Shown in pieces: positions 62,522 through 64,000 of a stretch of DNA of 64,000 bases. The stretch's first letter is position 1. Every line of letters starts with the position of its first letter. Source of the DNA: Lactobacillaceae bacterium AF64-9pH9TA (GTDB lineage: Bacteria; Bacillota; Bacilli; Lactobacillales; Lactobacillaceae). Below the pieces are notes generated by a model. That model was not told the DNA's origin, did no database searches, and saw nothing but the letters and a program-made list of their open reading frames with translations. A program made the position numbers and the translations under genes. The DNA is taken from assembly GCA_027681045.1 (NCBI GenBank), contig JAQDCK010000007.1, positions 1 to 64,000 of the forward strand, read 5' to 3'.

Positions 62522-63217
62522 TTAGCCCATCAAAGCGATTGGGTCCAACTTGATCCCAGGGCCAAAGGTTGCGGCAACTGCGCAGCTCTTGATGTATTGA
62601 CCCTTAGCTGAAGCTGGCTTTGCACGCAGGATAGCGTTTTGCAAAGCGCGGAAGTTTTCAGTCAATTGTTCTTCAGTGAATGAAACCTTGCCGATAGCAG
62701 TGTGGATTGAAGCTTGACGGTCGACACGGTATTCTACTTGACCAGCCTTAACGTTTTGAACAGCCTTGGCAGTGTCCATAGTAACAGTACCAGTCTTAGG
62801 GTTTGGCATCAAGCCCTTAGGCCCAAGCACACGACCCAAACGACCAACCTTAGCCATCATCATTGGAGTAGCGATGACAACGTCGAAGTCCAGGTAACCG
62901 TTTTGAACCTTTTCTACCAGGTCGTCTGCGCCGACTTCGTCAGCACCGGCAGCCTTGGCTGCTTCAGCTTGTGGGCCTTCAGCAAATACGATAACCTTTA
63001 CAGACTTACCAGTACCGTTTGGCAAAACGATTGAGCCACGGATTTGTTGGTCAGCTTGCTTAGGGTCAACGCTCAGGTTGTAAGATACTTCTACGGAAGC
63101 GTCAAAGTTAGCGTATGAAGTTTCCTTAACCAGCTTGATAGCGTCTTCTACTGAGTACAACTTGTTGCTGTCAACCTTCTTGGCAGCTTCTACGTATTTC
63201 TTACCATGCTTTGGCAT
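62522..63217 (-). CDS. rplA: 50S ribosomal protein L1
   Basis: 231-residue two-domain protein of the L1 stalk: [38 protein letters not shown] and [21 protein letters not shown] are all standard. Also the autogenous repressor of rplKA through mRNA sites seen upstream of rplK and between rplK and rplA. AGGAGG precedes the ATG. Confidence 0.99.
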   Translation of the reverse strand: MPKHGKKYVEAAKKVDSNKLYSVEDAIKLVKETSYANFDASVEVSYNLSVDPKQADQQIRGSIVLPNGTGKSVKVIVFAEGPQAEAAKAAGADEVGADDLVEKVQNGYLDFDVVIATPMMMAKVGRLGRVLGPKGLMPNPKTGTVTMDTAKAVQNVKAGQVEYRVDRQASIHTAIGKVSFTEEQLTENFRALQNAILRAKPASAKGQYIKSCAVAATFGPGIKLDPIALMG

Positions 63218-63235
63218 GAAAAATCCTCCTTGTAT

Positions 63236-63270
63236 GTGTGGTCAAACGAGCTTTCTCTTTGCTCTCCCAC
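63236..63270 (-). promoter_or_regulatory. L1-binding-type RNA site between rplK and rplA
   Basis: Minus-strand GTGGGAGAGC ... GCTCGTTTGACCAC can fold with the asymmetric internal loop typical of L1 mRNA sites. It resembles the site upstream of rplK. Confidence 0.55.
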
Positions 63271-63300
63271 CTGACTTGTTAATTGGTAAAAATTAACAAA

Positions 63301-63726
63301 TTAGTCCTTTACTTCGATACCCATACTTCTAGCAGTACCTTCAACCATGCGCATAGCAGCTTCGATTGAGGCAGCGTTAAGGTCCTTCATCTTAGTTTCA
63401 GCGATTTCCTTAACTTGAGCAGTGGTTACTGAAGCAACCTTGTTCTTGTTAGGTTCGCCTGAAGCCTTTTGAATGCCAGCAGCTTGCTTCAACAAGACTG
63501 GTGCTGGAGGGGTCTTAGTTACGAAGTCGAATGAACGGTCTTCGTAAACAGTAATAACTACAGGGATGATCATGCCCTTTTGGTCAGCAGTACGAGCATT
63601 GAAGTCCTTAGTAAAGCCAACAATGTTGATACCTGCTTGACCCAAAGCAGGACCTACTGGAGGTGCAGGGGTTGCAGCGCCAGCTGGAATTTGTAACTTA
63701 ACAACGTTAATAACTTTCTTTGCCAC
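63301..63726 (-). CDS. rplK: 50S ribosomal protein L11
   Basis: 141-residue L11: [26 protein letters not shown] at the N-terminus, [14 protein letters not shown] and the C-terminal rRNA-binding domain. Forms the GTPase-associated centre. GTG at 63726 is chosen: AGGAGG lies eight bases upstream, whereas the in-frame TTG six bases earlier is too close. Confidence 0.98.
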   Translation of the reverse strand: MAKKVINVVKLQIPAGAATPAPPVGPALGQAGINIVGFTKDFNARTADQKGMIIPVVITVYEDRSFDFVTKTPPAPVLLKQAAGIQKASGEPNKNKVASVTTAQVKEIAETKMKDLNAASIEAAMRMVEGTARSMGIEVKD

Positions 63727-63745
63727 GGTCAAAACCTCCTTGATT

Positions 63746-63790
63746 CCGTGATGCGGTTAAAATGGAGAGTTTCCACACTCTCCTCCCACA
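63746..63790 (-). promoter_or_regulatory. L1-binding leader site upstream of rplK
   Basis: Minus-strand TGTGGGAGGAGAG ... CTCTCC ... ACCGCATCACGG, the GTGGGAGG/ACCxCATCACGG arrangement known for Firmicutes rplKA leaders bound by L1. Confidence 0.75.
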
Positions 63791-63809
63791 ATAATAAAGT
63801 ACGTTTAAT

Positions 63810-63838
63810 ATAGTACTCTGAAAAGCGGCAGAATGCAA
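63810..63838 (-). promoter_or_regulatory. rplKA promoter
   Basis: -35 TTGCAT (63838-63833), 17-base spacer, -10 TACTAT (63815-63810), between nusG and rplK. Confidence 0.8.
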
Positions 63839-63851
63839 GACTTTTTTATGT

Positions 63852-64000
63852 TTAGTCTTCCATCTTCTTGACCTGGTCAAAGTCCAGTTCAGCCGTGGTA
63901 GCGTGGCCAAACATGTCGATAGTCAAGAAGAGCTTTTGCTTGTCGTCCTGGATTTCAGCGATCTTGCCGACCATGCCGTTGAAGGCACCTTCGGTGATCA
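63852..64000 (-). CDS. nusG: transcription antitermination factor NusG, 3' part
   Basis: The last 49 codons of NusG, running off the right edge. The KOW domain is recognisable: GAFNGMVGKIAEI and the end FGHATTAELDFDQVKKMED. NusG binds RNA polymerase and couples transcription with translation or Rho. Position upstream of rplK is standard. Confidence 0.9.
   Translation of the reverse strand, partial: ITEGAFNGMVGKIAEIQDDKQKLFLTIDMFGHATTAELDFDQVKKMED

Overview
The window is a chromosomal segment of a low-GC Gram-positive lactic acid bacterium. It most likely comes from Lactobacillus delbrueckii. The supporting signs are about 50% GC with strongly GC-rich third codon positions, a divergent ccpA-pepQ pair whose 368-residue PepQ I recognise as the L. 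delbrueckii type, an S-layer-type (SLAP) surface protein and a Firmicutes gene order throughout. I assign the species from memory of these proteins; no search was run. I saw no tRNA, rRNA or CRISPR array.

Layout. 1-10 kb: an FAD-dependent ferredoxin/thioredoxin-reductase-like gene with a puzzling start, a DedA protein, a minus-strand run (membrane protein, HAD phosphatase, YutD, 5'-nucleotidase, small unknown), then ccpA and pepQ divergent around a cre site, envelope/stress small proteins and an MscS channel. 10-23 kb: rdgB, yslB, trxA, mutS2, the yrzB-ruvX-ireB-alaS group (alaS under a T-box), a DEAD helicase, nrnA, dinB, zwf. 23-32 kb: yajC, ruvB-ruvA-mutL-mutS, then groES-groEL under HrcA/CIRCE control, and rex. 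33-46 kb: an ABC-F protein, the t6A operon tsaB-rimI-tsaD, a folate ECF S component, an acyl-ACP thioesterase, and the replication/recombination string dnaX-ybaB-recR-yaaL-tmk-darA-holB-yabA-rsmI, with the SRP RNA and tadA upstream of dnaX.

46-56 kb is more accessory: pyrR, a 955-residue family-B DNA polymerase with intact exonuclease and polymerase motifs, a small zinc-ribbon protein, a secreted SLAP protein, a 38-residue peptide gene, a GH3 hexosaminidase, two tandem paralogous secreted serine hydrolases, and hup. 56-58 kb is a scar: a gene tail, a low-GC Nudix gene, a frameshifted IS30 transposase, and a tenA fragment with an internal deletion. 58-64 kb returns to core genes: rplJL behind an L10 leader, a membrane protein, amtB, a GT2 glycosyltransferase, rplKA with two L1-type RNA sites, and the 3' end of nusG.

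Most promising for follow-up: the chromosomal family-B polymerase; a MutL that keeps a clamp-binding motif but has lost the endonuclease motifs usual in Gram-positives; a hairpin that looks like both the rex terminator and a second CIRCE operator; the 38-residue peptide unit; and an apparent AUC start codon.
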